A stretch of 64,000 nt of DNA from Fontivita pretiosa (GTDB taxonomy: Bacteria; Planctomycetota; Phycisphaerae; Tepidisphaerales; Tepidisphaeraceae): assembly GCF_050410795.1 (NCBI RefSeq), contig NZ_CP191258.1, forward strand, positions 1,302,001 to 1,366,000, written 5' to 3'. Numbering within the stretch: the first letter of the stretch is position 1; each line of letters begins with the position of its first letter. Positions 30,724 to 39,176 of the stretch are shown one piece after another. Position numbers and translations under genes: made by a program. The notes beneath the pieces were generated by a model. That model ran no database searches, was not told the DNA's origin, and saw nothing but the letters and a program-made list of their open reading frames with translations.

Positions 30724-31515
30724 TCATGGCGGGCCCAGTCGCACTTTGATTTTGAACGCGCCGGGCACCGGCTCCTCGGAAACCACATACAGGTAGCCGC
30801 CACCGCAGCCGCTGTACATCGCCCCGGCGTAGCGCGACTGGTAATACTCCAGCAGTCCCGGCAGGTCGATCTCGATTGTCGGATGCCTCAGCACGTGCGG
30901 CAGAAGCGTCGCCCAGCACTTCATGCAGCGGTTCATCGATTCGCCCAGGCCGCGCAGATCGCAGCTCACGATCGCATCGAAGCAGTCTTTGCCGCTGCGG
31001 CCCAGCTCCGCAATCCACAGCGGGTCCAGGTTCTTCACGCCAAGCGGGCTGTAGCCCGGCGGTCGCGGCGCCACCGCGATCACATGCACCACCTGCTCGA
31101 TCCACCGGGCAATCCTCGGGTCCGTGTTCGACTCGATGTGCCGCGGAAACACCCCGCCTTCAAAACGGCAGTCATAGTCCAGACGATTCACCCCCGGATA
31201 CAGCAGCCCGATCATGTCCTGCGATCCGGAAGGCTCGGCAAGGTCCTTGTTCTCCTCGGCGTACAAGTCTCTGACCAGTTGCTGCGGCGAGCGGTCTTTG
31301 GGCAGTCCCTCCGGCCACATCCGCAGCGCCACCTTGCGTGTGCCTGTGGCCATGCCGGAACGATCCATGAACCTCACGATCGGCTCCAGCCCCACCACCA
31401 CCATCGAGCCGACCCCGTCGGGATTCAACCGCGACACGAACGGCTGGTCGATCCATCCCCCCGCCAACGCCATCCGATACGGAATGTGGCCAATGACCGA
31501 AGTCAGCTCACGCAT
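30724..31515 (-). CDS. GHMP-kinase-like protein
   Basis: The product has 263 residues. The N-terminus HIPYRMALAGGWIDQPFVS matches GHMP motif 1 as found in sugar kinases (galactokinase and heptose kinase type), and GAMYSGCGGGYLYVV resembles motif 3. The ATP-loop motif 2 is not a clear PxxxGLGSSA; SGMATGTRKVA may replace it. It lies between the epimerase and the tandem nucleotidyltransferase genes, so phosphorylation of a sugar before nucleotide activation is the natural reading. A TTG two codons upstream of the ATG at 31515 is an alternative start. Confidence 0.68.
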   Translation of the reverse strand: MRELTSVIGHIPYRMALAGGWIDQPFVSRLNPDGVGSMVVVGLEPIVRFMDRSGMATGTRKVALRMWPEGLPKDRSPQQLVRDLYAEENKDLAEPSGSQDMIGLLYPGVNRLDYDCRFEGGVFPRHIESNTDPRIARWIEQVVHVIAVAPRPPGYSPLGVKNLDPLWIAELGRSGKDCFDAIVSCDLRGLGESMNRCMKCWATLLPHVLRHPTIEIDLPGLLEYYQSRYAGAMYSGCGGGYLYVVSEEPVPGAFKIKVRLGPP

Positions 31516-31628
31516 GGGCAATGAACCAATGATCGCACCACTTGATGACCAATGACCAGGCCACGATGACCAAGGGATGACCGGAACTCACCTCCGATTC
31601 ACTCTCTTGCATTCGGCCCTGGCAATTT

Positions 31629-32675
31629 TCACAGCACGTCCTTGACCGTTCGCTTGCCCGCCTTGCGGTCCTTGTACTGCTGCTCGATCCACTTGAACGT
31701 GGGTCGAAGCCCGTCTTTCAGTTTGGTGGTCGGCTCCCAGTTCAGCACGCTCCTGATGAACGTGTTGTCGCTGTTTCGCCCCGCCACTCCTTTGGGCGCG
31801 TCCAGGTCGTAGCGGCGCTTGAGCTTCACCTGCCCGATCTCCTCGACGTAGCTGACCAGATCGTTGATCGACACCAGTTCGCTGGAGCCAAGGTTCACCG
31901 GCGTGGCGATCAGCTTCTCGCAGTGCATGATCATGTCGATCCCCTTCGTGCAGTCGTCGATGTACATGAAACTGCGAGTCTGCGTGCCGTCGCCCCAGAT
32001 CACGATCTCGTCCTTGCCTTCGTACTTGGCCTCGATGACTTTCCGGCAGATCGCCGCGGGAGCCTTCTCCCGACCACCGTCCCAGGTTCCCCACGGACCG
32101 TAGACGTTGTGGAATCGCGCGATGAACGTCTTGAGCCCCCGTTCGGCCCAGTATTCCTGGCAGACCATCTCGCTGAACAGCTTCTCCCATCCGTAGCCGC
32201 GCTCGGCCATCGCGGGGTAGGCGTCCGACTCCTTCAGCGCCCTGGCCGTGGGAACCTTCTGAAGCTCGGTGTTGTAGGCACAGGCTGATGAGCTGAAAAA
32301 GTAGCGCTGCGCTCCGGCGCGGTAGGCGGCCTCGATCATGTGCGTGTTGATCAGCACGCTGCGCAGACACTCCACACGGAAACGCTCGATGAAGCCCATG
32401 CCGCCCATATCCGCCGCGAGGTTGTACACCTCCACCGCGTTCTCCGCGGCGCGCATGCACGCCTCCTTGTCCGACAGATCCAGGCAAAGCGACTCGACGC
32501 CGGCGCTGCTGGGATGGTGCTGATACCACTGCGGCAGGGGCTTCTTGTCCACCGCCCGAATGTTGGTAAAGCCCTTGTCCAGCAGGTATTTCACCAGTGC
32601 CCCGCCGATAAACCCGCCGGCCCCGGTCACCACAATCAGGTCGTTCTTTGCGCAGCTATTGGCAGTCTCGCTCAT
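31629..32675 (-). CDS. GDP-mannose 3,5-epimerase-like NAD-dependent epimerase
   Basis: The product has 348 residues. It is an extended SDR with VVTGAGGFIGGALVKYLL at the N-terminus. The sequence closely follows plant GME: YNLAADMGGMGFIE, FFSSSACAYN (catalytic Cys), GYGWEKLFSE (the YxxxK pair), RFHNVYGPWGTWDGGREKAP (Lys of the epimerisation site), and GVAGRNSDNTFI. GME converts GDP-D-mannose to GDP-L-galactose or L-gulose. In bacteria the product sugar is usually unknown. The ATG at 32675 follows GGAG; upstream in-frame starts add unlikely residues. It leads the operon with the GHMP kinase and nucleotidyltransferase genes and faces an AraC regulator. Confidence 0.87.
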   Translation of the reverse strand: MSETANSCAKNDLIVVTGAGGFIGGALVKYLLDKGFTNIRAVDKKPLPQWYQHHPSSAGVESLCLDLSDKEACMRAAENAVEVYNLAADMGGMGFIERFRVECLRSVLINTHMIEAAYRAGAQRYFFSSSACAYNTELQKVPTARALKESDAYPAMAERGYGWEKLFSEMVCQEYWAERGLKTFIARFHNVYGPWGTWDGGREKAPAAICRKVIEAKYEGKDEIVIWGDGTQTRSFMYIDDCTKGIDMIMHCEKLIATPVNLGSSELVSINDLVSYVEEIGQVKLKRRYDLDAPKGVAGRNSDNTFIRSVLNWEPTTKLKDGLRPTFKWIEQQYKDRKAGKRTVKDVL

Positions 32676-32827
32676 GTGCACTTGCTCCAGTTTCCCCACG
32701 CCCGCTACCCACTGGCCCGTGCTGTCTGTGCTCGGCGGCACAGGATGACACATCGGAACATTGTTCAACTAGCCAGTAACCATATGCGTTGCCATGCCTG
32801 ATACCAATGACTATTCTTGCCGAATCT

Positions 32828-33745
32828 ATGCCAAAAATTGACCTGGCGCAGGTGCCTTTCTCGGCCCAGATTGCCGAGGCCAGCCGGTTCCACCTGCGGG
32901 CGCAGCGGCAAGCTGGGCACCCGCAACTGCGCGTGATTTGCGGTGGGGTCGAGCGTTGTGCCGCCGATTACCAGATCCGCCGCAATACCTTCGCATACTA
33001 CGGGCTGGAATTTGTCGCCGCGGGCAGGGGTTCGCTCGTGCTGGCCCGCCGCCGATGCCGCCTGGTGCCGGGAACGGCGTTCTCGTATGGCCCAGGAGTG
33101 GCGCATCACATCCGCACCGATGCCGACGAGCCGTTGGTCAAGTACTTCGTCGATTTCGCCGGCAGCGCCGCCAGGCGCATGCTGCGCCTGGCCGGGCTCA
33201 GCCCTGGCGGCGCAGTCCAGACCGCCGCCCCCGCCGAGGTTGTGCCGATCTTTGACGAGCTGATCCGCAACGGCATGCGAAACTCCGCCCGCAGCGGCGC
33301 CATCTGCGCCGCCCTGCTCCAGGCACTGCTGCTGAAGCTGGCCGAAACGCGACTGCCCCTGGGCTCGGTCGAGACCGCCGCCTTTGAGACCTACCAGCGA
33401 TGCCGCCGGGAATTGGAAGCCCATGCACTTGAACTTCGATCCCTGCAACAACTGGCTCAACGCTGCGGGCTGGACCAGGCGTATCTTTGTCGTCTGTTCC
33501 GGCGATTCGACCACCAGAGCCCTTACCAGCGGCTGATGCGGCTGAAGATGAGTCACGCCGCGGCGCGGATGCAAACGCCCGGAACGCTGGTCAAGCAGGT
33601 CGCCGCCGAACTGGGTTTCACCGACCCCTGCCACTTCTCTCGCGCGTTCAAGAGCGTGTTTGGGCTGTCGCCCGCTCACCTGCTGCGACAACAGCGGATC
33701 ACCGCGCGTGCCACGGCGCGTCATCAGCCGCCTGATACTACTTGA
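32828..33745 (+). CDS. AraC-family transcriptional regulator
   Basis: The product has about 305 residues. The N-terminal half is a cupin-like sensor domain (about residues 20-140, with YYGLEFVAAGRGSLVLAR and GPGVAHHIRT). The C-terminal half has two helix-turn-helix motifs: LQQLAQRCGLDQAYLCRLFR, and VKQVAAELGFTDPCHFSRAF with the usual FGLSPAHLL ending. ATG codons at 32807 and 32828 are both possible, and neither has a clear ribosome site. It is divergent from the epimerase operon with 152 bp between starts and is a good candidate for its regulator, with a sugar or sugar nucleotide as likely signal (inference). Confidence 0.85.
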   Translation: MPKIDLAQVPFSAQIAEASRFHLRAQRQAGHPQLRVICGGVERCAADYQIRRNTFAYYGLEFVAAGRGSLVLARRRCRLVPGTAFSYGPGVAHHIRTDADEPLVKYFVDFAGSAARRMLRLAGLSPGGAVQTAAPAEVVPIFDELIRNGMRNSARSGAICAALLQALLLKLAETRLPLGSVETAAFETYQRCRRELEAHALELRSLQQLAQRCGLDQAYLCRLFRRFDHQSPYQRLMRLKMSHAAARMQTPGTLVKQVAAELGFTDPCHFSRAFKSVFGLSPAHLLRQQRITARATARHQPPDTT

Positions 33746-34169
33746 CCAGACGGATCGCCAAAGGATACCGATACGCCACGCCCTGGTTCGCCTTCACCGC
33801 CGCCAGGATGCAGAACACCACATTCAACACCAGGATCACCGGGAAAAGCAGCGCCCCGATGCCGAACGTGATGCACGCCAGTGCCCCGGCCACCACCCAC
33901 GCGATCAGCAGCGTCAATTGAAAATTCAGCGCCTCCTTGCCCTGATCGTCCACGAACGGGCTGGCGTCCTTCTTGATCAGCCAGATGATCAGCGGCCCCA
34001 GGAAACCAGTGAAGATCGCCAGCAGATGGCAGAGCATGGCCATGGTGCGTGCGTCCTGATCCGGCACCGGCCCGGTATACGGCAAGGGCCCTGATCCCGA
34101 CGAAGGCGTCTGGTAATCAACGGGCTGTGGATTGGGTGACGATCCGGGTGGGTTTGGTCCTTCGCTCAT
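33738..34169 (-). CDS. DUF4870 (Tic20-like) membrane protein
   Basis: The product has 143 residues. A 40-residue Pro/Gly/Ser-rich cytoplasmic head precedes three membrane helices. The DUF4870 pattern is visible: ARTMAMLCHLLAIFTGFLGP, then IIWLIKKDASPFVDDQGKEAL with its Lys-Asp and Asp-Gln-Gly-Lys elements, then ALNFQLTLLIAWVVAG. The molecular role of the family is unknown. The stop overlaps the stop of the convergent AraC gene by eight bases. Confidence 0.85.
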   Translation of the reverse strand: MSEGPNPPGSSPNPQPVDYQTPSSGSGPLPYTGPVPDQDARTMAMLCHLLAIFTGFLGPLIIWLIKKDASPFVDDQGKEALNFQLTLLIAWVVAGALACITFGIGALLFPVILVLNVVFCILAAVKANQGVAYRYPLAIRLVK

Positions 34170-34390
34170 GAGCTGCTCATCCTTGCCTGCGCGCTTTCAG
34201 CAGCGCATCTGTGAATGGAGAATCCGAAATGCCCTGTGGCCAGGACACTGTAAATCCGACAAATCCCCCCGTCAATTCCCCATCCACCTGCTCAATCCAT
34301 AATCCGGTTTACAGCTGCCGCAGGGCCGCGTACAACCCGATTCGCCTGGACTGTCCGACATGCCCGGGACATTCAGCTATACTCGGTCGC

Positions 34391-34873
34391 ATGCGCAAGA
34401 CACTGGCGGTGATAACGATCCTGGCATGGGGGTTGTGGTTCGGGGGTCAGGTGGCGCTGCTGTTGTTTGTGACGCGGCTGTTCGCCACCAGCCGGGAGCT
34501 GGCCAGCAATGCCGCTCCGATCCTGTTCGCGGCCTTTGCCGAATACCAGGTCATCGTGGGCATGGTCGCCTGCGCCGCCGGCACGCTGTTGAGCCTGCTG
34601 AGCCGCAGGCCGATCCATGCGATGCTGACTTTGCTGATGCTGCTGGCGCTGGCCGCCGCACTGCTTGTCCGCGGGTGGACTTTTGAGATGAACCGCCTGA
34701 GCCGTACTGATGTCCAGCAGATGCGCCGCTTCCAGACGCTGCATCGCCGCTCTGAATATGCCTACACCGCCGCGACCGCAGCACTGCTTGTGGCCGGGAT
34801 AGGATTGTCGCTCACATCTGCGGCTTCGACGACGCGGCCACCTGAAACAAAGCCAGAAACTGCTGGGGCGTAA
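34391..34873 (+). CDS. DUF4149-like four-helix membrane protein
   Basis: The product has 160 residues with four hydrophobic helices (about 5-25, 45-70, 75-95 and 133-150). MRKTLAVITILAWGLWFGGQ and a conserved RWxF/GWTF-type loop suit the DUF4149 family; the match is by pattern only. The ATG at 34391 is chosen because it begins the first helix; the frame is open back to 34211 through a Cys- and Pro-rich stretch that does not look coding. The last 62 bases overlap the 3' end of the convergent rsmA gene. Confidence 0.62.
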   Translation: MRKTLAVITILAWGLWFGGQVALLLFVTRLFATSRELASNAAPILFAAFAEYQVIVGMVACAAGTLLSLLSRRPIHAMLTLLMLLALAAALLVRGWTFEMNRLSRTDVQQMRRFQTLHRRSEYAYTAATAALLVAGIGLSLTSAASTTRPPETKPETAGA

Positions 34874-35666
34874 GGTTCTCCGGGCGAAGCTGTGGATCCA
34901 CGCCCGCGACCTGGAGAATCATCGGGTCATATCCCGCCTGCGCCATGGCCCGGCGAAGCGTCTTGCGACGATACGCGAAGACGCGGTGCACAAATCGCGA
35001 GAAATCCGCGGCGCAACTGCCCAGCCGATCCTGCCGGATCATCCGCACCAGCGCCGAATCGACCTTCGGCGCCGGCCAGAAGACCTGTGGCGGAAGCGTC
35101 CGCAACAGCTCGATCTCAGCCAGCAGTTGCGCGATCACGCTCAGCGGTCCGTACGCCTGCTCGCCCGCCCCGGCCCGCAACCGCTCGGCCACTTCCTTCT
35201 GCACCGTGAACACCAGCATCCCCACACCCGCAATCAGCAGCTCGATAATCAGCGGCGAAGCGATGTTGTACGGCAGGTTCGCCACCAGCTTGACGGGTTT
35301 TGCCTCATGCACGGCGGCCCGCACCATCGCCTCCAGCTCCCGGTTCAGCGCATACTTTCCCTCCAGCACATCCCCTTCAATCAACTTGAACTTCGGCTGA
35401 GCGCCGAACCGTTCCAGTAACAATTTCGCCAAGTCACGGTCGATCTCCACCGCGATGACTCGACCCGCCCGGCTCAGCAGCTCCTCCGTCAAGGTCCCGG
35501 TGCCAGGACCGACCTCGATCACCACGTCATCGGGCGTGAGCTGCGCGGATTGGGCGATCAGCCGCACCAGGTTCTGGTCGATCATGAAGTTCTGACCGAA
35601 CCGCTGCCTTGGCCCGGTGCCGGCCTGCTCGAGATACTTCTGGATCTGCGATTTGGTCTGTGCCAT
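34812..35666 (-). CDS. rsmA: 16S rRNA dimethyladenosine transferase
   Basis: The product has 284 residues, a typical length. It dimethylates two adjacent adenines near the 3' end of 16S rRNA during small-subunit maturation. SAM motifs are QRFGQNFMID, VIEVGPGTGTLTEELL and VIAVEIDRDLAKLL; the catalytic NLPY motif is in KLVANLPYNIASPLI; and the C-terminal domain has FRRKTLRRA-like AYRRKTLRRAMAQAG. The 3' end overlaps the DUF4149-like gene in opposite orientation. It is divergent from a small helix-turn-helix protein. Confidence 0.95.
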   Translation of the reverse strand: MAQTKSQIQKYLEQAGTGPRQRFGQNFMIDQNLVRLIAQSAQLTPDDVVIEVGPGTGTLTEELLSRAGRVIAVEIDRDLAKLLLERFGAQPKFKLIEGDVLEGKYALNRELEAMVRAAVHEAKPVKLVANLPYNIASPLIIELLIAGVGMLVFTVQKEVAERLRAGAGEQAYGPLSVIAQLLAEIELLRTLPPQVFWPAPKVDSALVRMIRQDRLGSCAADFSRFVHRVFAYRRKTLRRAMAQAGYDPMILQVAGVDPQLRPENLTPQQFLALFQVAASSKPQM

Positions 35667-35746
35667 GATCCGTTCAGATTGCCGCCTGCGTCCACCTGAT
35701 CCGCGGCTTTCTTCCCAGCTCCCCGCTCGGTGTACAATAGCTCATC

Positions 35747-36262
35747 ATGAAATCCTACGAGGTCATCCGGCAAGCGGTAGATGAGCCTGGGGTCAAGGCG
35801 GTGGCGGCGGCGCTGCGGGTCTCGCCGGCGCTGGTCTACAAGTGGTGCGAGCCACCCGCCGACGAGCGCGACCCTGATCAGAGCGGCGCACGCAACCCCC
35901 TGGACCGCGTCCGCGAAATGTACCTGCTGACCAAGGACATCCGGCTGATCCGCTGGCTGTGCAATGAGGCCGGGGGATTCTTCGTGTCCAACCCGGTCCC
36001 CGACATCCGCAAGAGTACCGACGAAAGCATCTACAACGAAACCCGCGCCATGGTGCGCGACTTTTCCGAGCTGCTCGACGCGGTCACGGCCTCCGTCGAG
36101 GACGATCCACACATCGACCCGGACGAGGCCGACGTGATTCGCCAGCGATGGGAAGACCTCAAGGCCTGTGTCGAGCGCTTCGTCATCAGTTGCGAGCGCG
36201 GGCACTATCACCTGAAGAGAAGGCCCGCGCAGCCGTCGGAGGAGCACCGCCGCCAGCCATGA
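35747..36262 (+). CDS. small HTH protein, phage CII-like
   Basis: The product has 171 residues. The N-terminal 45 residues form a helix-turn-helix: VKAVAAALRVSPALVYKWCE, followed by the SGARNPLDRV stretch seen in phage CII-like regulators that occur in bacterial chromosomes. The rest is helical and acidic (IDPDEADVIRQRWEDLKA). A DNA-binding regulator is likely; its targets are unknown. It lies 81 bp from the divergent rsmA start and 37 bp before the CDP-alcohol phosphotransferase gene on the same strand. Confidence 0.65.
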   Translation: MKSYEVIRQAVDEPGVKAVAAALRVSPALVYKWCEPPADERDPDQSGARNPLDRVREMYLLTKDIRLIRWLCNEAGGFFVSNPVPDIRKSTDESIYNETRAMVRDFSELLDAVTASVEDDPHIDPDEADVIRQRWEDLKACVERFVISCERGHYHLKRRPAQPSEEHRRQP

Positions 36263-36298
36263 CGCGCCCAGGGGTGATCAGCAGATGGGCAGGTGGGC

Positions 36299-36958
36299 AT
36301 GCACAAGGGGTATGAGCCGACGAACCGCCGCCCGATCCCGGATCGGTTTCGCGCCACGGCGCAGGCTGCGGTTCGCTGGTGCGTTGCCGCCGGCGTGCAT
36401 CCGGACCTGATTTCCTACGCCTCGATCCTCGCCGCCGCCGTCGCCGCGATCTGTCTGCTTTTCGCCGCCCGATACCCGCTGCTGTTGTTGATCGCCCCGC
36501 TGCTGATCTTCCTTCGTCTGTGGCTGAACATGCTCGACGGGATGGTGGCGCTGGCTCAGGGGCGGGCCGGGCCGCGAGGCGAGATCATCAACGACCTGCC
36601 CGACCGAATCTCCGACGTGCTGATCTTCACCGCCCTGGCGCACAGCGGGTTGTGCCACCCGATCAGCGGCTACTGGGCCGCCATCTTCGCCCTGTTCAGC
36701 GCCTACGTCGGCATGCTCGGCCAGGCCGTGGCGGGGAAACGCCAGTTCGGTGGCATCATGTCCAAGCCCTGGCGCATGGTGGCGCTGTCGGTCGGGCTGC
36801 TGGCCACACTCGCCATGATCTGGTTCAACGATCGCCGCTACACCCTGGCCCAGTTGAGCCTGCTGGACTGGACCTGCCTGCTCATCATCTTCGGATGTAT
36901 TCAGACAATCTGGCTTCGGCTGGGGAGGATCCTGCGTCAACTGGCGAAAGGCGGTTGA
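36299..36958 (+). CDS. CDP-alcohol phosphatidyltransferase-family membrane protein, YnbA-like
   Basis: The product has 219 residues and about six membrane helices. The CDP-alcohol signature is present in variant form: N77-x2-D80-G81-x2-A84 and then G94-x3-N98-x3-D102 with D99 and D106 beside it. The usual motif has Asp at 77 and 98 and Arg at 85; here they are Asn, Asn and Leu. A related pattern (NMLDGM) is found in the uncharacterised E. coli YnbA branch, to the best of my recollection. Either the GTG at 36293 or the ATG at 36299 may start it. Its last 74 bases overlap the convergent rluA-type gene. The substrate alcohol is unknown. Confidence 0.78.
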   Translation: MHKGYEPTNRRPIPDRFRATAQAAVRWCVAAGVHPDLISYASILAAAVAAICLLFAARYPLLLLIAPLLIFLRLWLNMLDGMVALAQGRAGPRGEIINDLPDRISDVLIFTALAHSGLCHPISGYWAAIFALFSAYVGMLGQAVAGKRQFGGIMSKPWRMVALSVGLLATLAMIWFNDRRYTLAQLSLLDWTCLLIIFGCIQTIWLRLGRILRQLAKGG

Positions 36959-38009
36959 GCAATTCGGTCATGTCCGGCGGTAGCGGCGCTCTGAGCGTCA
37001 TCGCCTGGAGCGTGGCCGGATGCACGAACGTGATCTCATAGGCGTGAAGCGCCTGGCGATCGAAGCGGAAGCCCGGCGACTCAAACACCCGCCCGCCGTA
37101 CATCGTGTCGCCCACGATCGGGCACCCGATCGCCGCCATGTGCACCCGCAACTGATGCGTCCGCCCGGTCTTGGGCGACAGCTTCACCAGCGTAAAGATC
37201 TGCTGCGGCCCCGAAGGCGGATGCGGCTGATTCCGTGATGTGTCCTGAGCCGCCTGGGCCGGCACTTCGCCGCTGTATTTGTAGGTTTGAAGCACCTCGT
37301 ACACCGTCACCGCCGGCTTGCCGCCGTTCTCAAGCTTTCGCACCGCCTGTTTCTCGCGAACGTAGCGATCCTTGCCGATGGGCATGTCGATCACGTCCCC
37401 CAGCAGCGGCGGCCGCCCATGAACAACCGCCAGGTACGTCTTCTGGATCGTACGGTTCTCAAACTGCCGCGCCAGCCGCCAGTGCGCCTCGTCACTCTTG
37501 GCCACGAGCATGATGCCCGTGGTGTTGCGGTCCAGGCGGTGCAGGATCCCCGGCCGCCAGGTTCCCGCCGCCGTGCTCCACTTCTTGCCGTAGTAAACCA
37601 GCCCGTTGACCAGCGTGCCGGTCCATTGCCCGCGCGCCGGATGCACGATCAGATCCTTCTGTTTGTTGATCGCCAGCAGATGCTCGTCCTCGTAAATGAT
37701 GTCCAGCGGGATCGGCTCGGGAATCAGTTGGCTGACCGGAGGCGGCGGAGCGAACATCTCCACTTCGTCCCCCTGGCGCGGGTGATAGCTGGCCTTGGTC
37801 GGCTTGCCATTGACCTTCACCAGCCCTTCCTTGATCAGCCTCTGCACTTCGGCGCGCGACAGATACCCCACCCGATCCACCAGATACTGATCCAGCCGGC
37901 GAACCAGGTTCTTCGACAGCCGCCAGCGGTAGACCTCGGTTTCGGACTCTTCATCCGGCTGAGGCGGAAGCTTTTCGTCGAGGTTGTCGTCGATTTCCGT
38001 CGCGGACAT
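36885..38009 (-). CDS. RluA-family pseudouridine synthase with S4 domain
   Basis: The product has 374 residues. An acidic N-terminal 30 residues precede an S4 RNA-binding domain (RRLDQYLVDRVGYLSRAEVQ, about 35-95), followed by the catalytic domain with GILHRLDRNTTGIMLVAKS, which carries the essential Asp of HRLDxxTSG. A C-terminal GRTHQLRVHMAAIGCPIVGD is typical of RluD-type enzymes. It isomerises uridines in rRNA; which sites cannot be told. A Pro/Gln insertion (about 255-275) interrupts the catalytic domain. The start at 38009 is preferred over an in-frame start at 38054. Confidence 0.92.
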   Translation of the reverse strand: MSATEIDDNLDEKLPPQPDEESETEVYRWRLSKNLVRRLDQYLVDRVGYLSRAEVQRLIKEGLVKVNGKPTKASYHPRQGDEVEMFAPPPPVSQLIPEPIPLDIIYEDEHLLAINKQKDLIVHPARGQWTGTLVNGLVYYGKKWSTAAGTWRPGILHRLDRNTTGIMLVAKSDEAHWRLARQFENRTIQKTYLAVVHGRPPLLGDVIDMPIGKDRYVREKQAVRKLENGGKPAVTVYEVLQTYKYSGEVPAQAAQDTSRNQPHPPSGPQQIFTLVKLSPKTGRTHQLRVHMAAIGCPIVGDTMYGGRVFESPGFRFDRQALHAYEITFVHPATLQAMTLRAPLPPDMTELLNRLSPVDAGSSPAEARLSEYIRR

Positions 38010-38138
38010 ACAACAATGCTTAAAACAACCGATGCCAGCAACGATCCATGACATGATCGAGATCGAGGCGGATCACCCGCATCGACCATCGCGGTCTGCT
38101 GCGTTGTTGGTCATTGAAGCCTGTTCACGGCCGCTTTT

Positions 38139-38942
38139 CTACAGCGCGTCGGCTGCGGGCTGAGTTGCGGGGCTGGGGGCAGTGGCCGGGGGCGTTACAG
38201 CCGCCTGCGTGCTCGGTTGCGTCGCCGGGTACGACCCCAGGTACACCGGCGTGCGGATCTGGGGAATGATCGATTGCCGCCTCTGTGCGATCAGTCGGAA
38301 TGAGCTGGCGATCGTTTCGTCAGCGGCGACCTGCTGGTAGTAGCGACTTGCCTGCTCCCAGTTGCCGCGGTTTTCCTCGATCGCCGCCAGACCCAGCAGC
38401 GCCGTCACCCTGGCCATCTGCTGTGATGGATACGAGGCCAGCACCTGCTGGTAGGCGTCCTCGGCCGCCTGGAGGTACTCTTCGGGCGTCCGGGGCATCG
38501 CCAGGGAAGGCTGAGTGCTGGCGCCGGGCAGGGGCGGCAGGTTGGCCAGCGACCAGTTCAAGTCCCCCCTTGCCACCAGCGCCTCGGCGCGGATCACCGC
38601 ATCATCCGGATCCTGCGTGCTCGCCAGAATCAGATCGATGCTGCTGGAGGCCTGCTGGGCCAGCCGCTTGCGGTATTCGGCGCGTTCGGCATCGTTTCCG
38701 CGGAAGCGGTCGGCGATGGCGAGCTGCGCGATCGTCAGCCTGGCCTCGCCTAGCGCCTCGCGTGTCTGGGCCGCCTGCTTCTGCGCCTGCGTGCTGCGGT
38801 ATCGCAACAGAAGGATCACCAGGCAGATCACGATCACGCCAAGCAGGATCTTGTTGGCGTGAAAGCGGATATACAGCGGCAGGTCCGCCAGAAACTGCGC
38901 CAGCGTGTTGGTCTGTAATTCGTGCCGTCGCTCGGCCTTCAT
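38139..38942 (-). CDS. membrane-anchored TPR protein
   Basis: The product has 267 residues. One membrane helix (ILLGVIVICLVILLLRY, about residues 31-48) follows a short cytoplasmic head, and the rest is an exported helical domain with TPR-like units (AEDAYQQVLASYPSQQMARV, then LLGLAAIEENRGNWEQASRYY). The layout resembles YfgM-type ancillary proteins, but the identity is low. The C-terminus is a low-complexity Thr/Pro/Ala/Gln tail. The ATG at 38942 has no obvious ribosome site; an in-frame start at 39044 would put 34 extra residues before the helix. Confidence 0.65.
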   Translation of the reverse strand: MKAERRHELQTNTLAQFLADLPLYIRFHANKILLGVIVICLVILLLRYRSTQAQKQAAQTREALGEARLTIAQLAIADRFRGNDAERAEYRKRLAQQASSSIDLILASTQDPDDAVIRAEALVARGDLNWSLANLPPLPGASTQPSLAMPRTPEEYLQAAEDAYQQVLASYPSQQMARVTALLGLAAIEENRGNWEQASRYYQQVAADETIASSFRLIAQRRQSIIPQIRTPVYLGSYPATQPSTQAAVTPPATAPSPATQPAADAL

Positions 38943-39176
38943 AGGAGTGGCAAGTGTAGTGGTACGTTTTTCACAAGGCAAATGTCCTTGCCGGGCGGGG
39001 CTGTGGGCAATTCCTCGGTTTCTTGACTGTGTATTGACCGACATTTACGATCCGACCACCCGGATGGTGTTGCACTGGCGGGCACTGTCGTCACTGCCGT
39101 GGTAACTGCCATAACCGCTTAATCTGCAACTGCCCAGATGCACCGTTGCCGTAACACACCCTTGGAGGCCAGCACC

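Noticed and set aside
32789..32827. TTG start of the AraC gene at 32789
   Set aside because: ATG codons follow at 32807 and 32828, and the extra residues do not match the family.
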